From the NCBI GenBank assembly GCA_003162995.1, contig PLUZ01000307.1, positions 1-6,439 of the forward strand: a DNA stretch of 6,439 nucleotides, in the 5' to 3' direction. The notes under the pieces are model-generated. The model had not been told where the DNA came from. It searched no databases and saw only the letters and a list, made by a program, of their open reading frames with translations. Below are positions 5,652 through 6,439 of this stretch, piece after piece; within the stretch, counting starts at the first letter, position 1; each line of letters begins with the position of its first letter. A program made the translations under genes and the position numbers. Origin of the DNA: Methylocapsa sp. GTDB taxonomy: Bacteria > Pseudomonadota > Alphaproteobacteria > Rhizobiales > Beijerinckiaceae.

Positions 5652-6439
5652 ATGGGTCTATTTCCGGTTTTTTTCGGCGCAGGACAGTTTGGGTCCGGTG
5701 CAGCGTCGCGGCGGCGGCCCGCGCGCGCCGCCTTCAGCCTGCTTTGCGCGCTCTTTCTGGGCGCCGCCGGAAGCACCTTGCCGGTCCCCGCCGCTCCCCA
5801 GGCGCTCGCCAAGGGGCCTGACTCCCTGGCCGACCTCGCGGATAGCGTGAGCGATGCTGTGGTCAACATTTCGGCCACGCAGACCATGGACGAAAAGCAT
5901 GCCAGCAATGTGCCGCAAATGGAGCCGGGCACGCCATTCGATGATCTGTTCGAGGAGTTCTTCCGGCGTCATCAGCAGGGCGGCAATGACCGGCCGGACC
6001 AAAAGCCGCGCGAACGCAAATCGAATTCGCTCGGCTCCGGCTTCGTCATCGATCCGTCCGGCATCGTCATAACTAACAATCACGTAGTTGCCGACGCCAA
6101 TGAGGTGACCGTCATTTTCACCGATGGCCAGAAATTGAAGGCCGAAGTGCTTGGCAAGGATGAAAAGGTCGATGTCGCGGTGCTCCGGGTCAAGCCGGAC
6201 AAGCCGCTCAAGGCGGTGAAGTTCGGCGATAGTGAAAAGATGCGGGTAGGCGATTGGGTGGTCGCTGTCGGCAATCCCTTCGGGCTTGGCGGCACGGTCA
6301 CCGCGGGCATCATCTCGGCCCGCCATCGCAACATCGATTCGGGTCCCTACGACAATTATTTTCAGACCGACGCGGCCATCAACAAAGGCAATTCGGGCGG
6401 GCCATTGTTCAACATGGCGGGCGAGGTGATCGGCATCAA
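5652..6439 (+). CDS. DegP/HtrA (Do family) periplasmic serine endoprotease, 3' truncated
   Basis: 262 codons are visible, with no stop before the right edge. The N-terminus is a signal sequence with a long basic n-region (SRRRPARAA, residues 19-27) and a hydrophobic core near 28-40; cleavage may be after ALA at 53. The mature protein starts with the Do-family segment SLADLADSVSDAVVNISAT. The trypsin-like domain carries the full triad: H144 in TNNHVVADA, D174 in KVDVAVL, and S248 in NKGNSGGPLFN. Other family marks are GSGFVIDPSGIV, VGDWVVAVGNPFGLGGTVTAG and NYFQTDAAIN. A charged, F-rich insert (TPFDDLFEEFFRRHQQ, about 97-112) before the protease core is typical of alphaproteobacterial Do proteases. 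These enzymes degrade or chaperone misfolded envelope proteins under stress. The PDZ domains expected after the protease core fall outside the window, so DegP, DegQ-like and MucD-like forms cannot be separated. Confidence 0.93.
   Translation, partial: MGLFPVFFGAGQFGSGAASRRRPARAAFSLLCALFLGAAGSTLPVPAAPQALAKGPDSLADLADSVSDAVVNISATQTMDEKHASNVPQMEPGTPFDDLFEEFFRRHQQGGNDRPDQKPRERKSNSLGSGFVIDPSGIVITNNHVVADANEVTVIFTDGQKLKAEVLGKDEKVDVAVLRVKPDKPLKAVKFGDSEKMRVGDWVVAVGNPFGLGGTVTAGIISARHRNIDSGPYDNYFQTDAAINKGNSGGPLFNMAGEVIGI

Overview
The window comes from a GC-rich alphaproteobacterium. Codon use, the Hyphomicrobiales-type palindrome at 1329-1365 and the mix of protein families fit a methylotroph-like member of Hyphomicrobiales (Beijerinckiaceae/Methylocystaceae type). 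The genus cannot be fixed from this sequence alone. Six protein genes are supported, two of them cut by the window edges. I see no RNA genes, insertion sequences or CRISPR arrays.

Region 1 (1-1327, + strand) holds two overlapping genes for accessory proteins of PQQ-dependent (quinoprotein) dehydrogenases: the end of a fused SoxYZ-like carrier, then a secreted rhodanese-like CXXCW-motif protein. Their stop and start codons share one base, so they are very likely co-translated. They look like the tail of a periplasmic alcohol-oxidation cluster whose dehydrogenase lies upstream of the window.

Region 2 (1328-1445) separates two convergent genes. It carries a perfect 15-bp inverted repeat with a 7-nt loop, plus a degenerate second dyad. 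Region 3 (1446-2156, - strand) is an MgtC/SapB-family membrane protein. Region 4 (2157-2407) is a 251-bp divergent intergenic region containing a 12-bp palindrome, a 14-bp dyad and a pair of inverted 10-bp repeats; it probably controls both flanking genes.

Region 5 (2408-5480, + strand) is an overlapping pair: a DUF2252 protein with kinase-like motifs in permuted order, and a SulP-family anion transporter with a C-terminal STAS domain that probably starts at a TTG inside the end of the DUF2252 gene. Region 6 (5481-5651) is a leader region before a DegP/HtrA-type periplasmic serine protease (5652 to the right edge) with an intact catalytic triad. Its PDZ domains, if present, lie beyond the window.

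The genes do not form one obvious pathway. The best candidate for something undescribed is the coupled DUF2252-SulP pair divergent from mgtC, which could be an envelope or ion-homeostasis module in which a kinase-like protein acts on or with a STAS-domain transporter. That functional link is inference.
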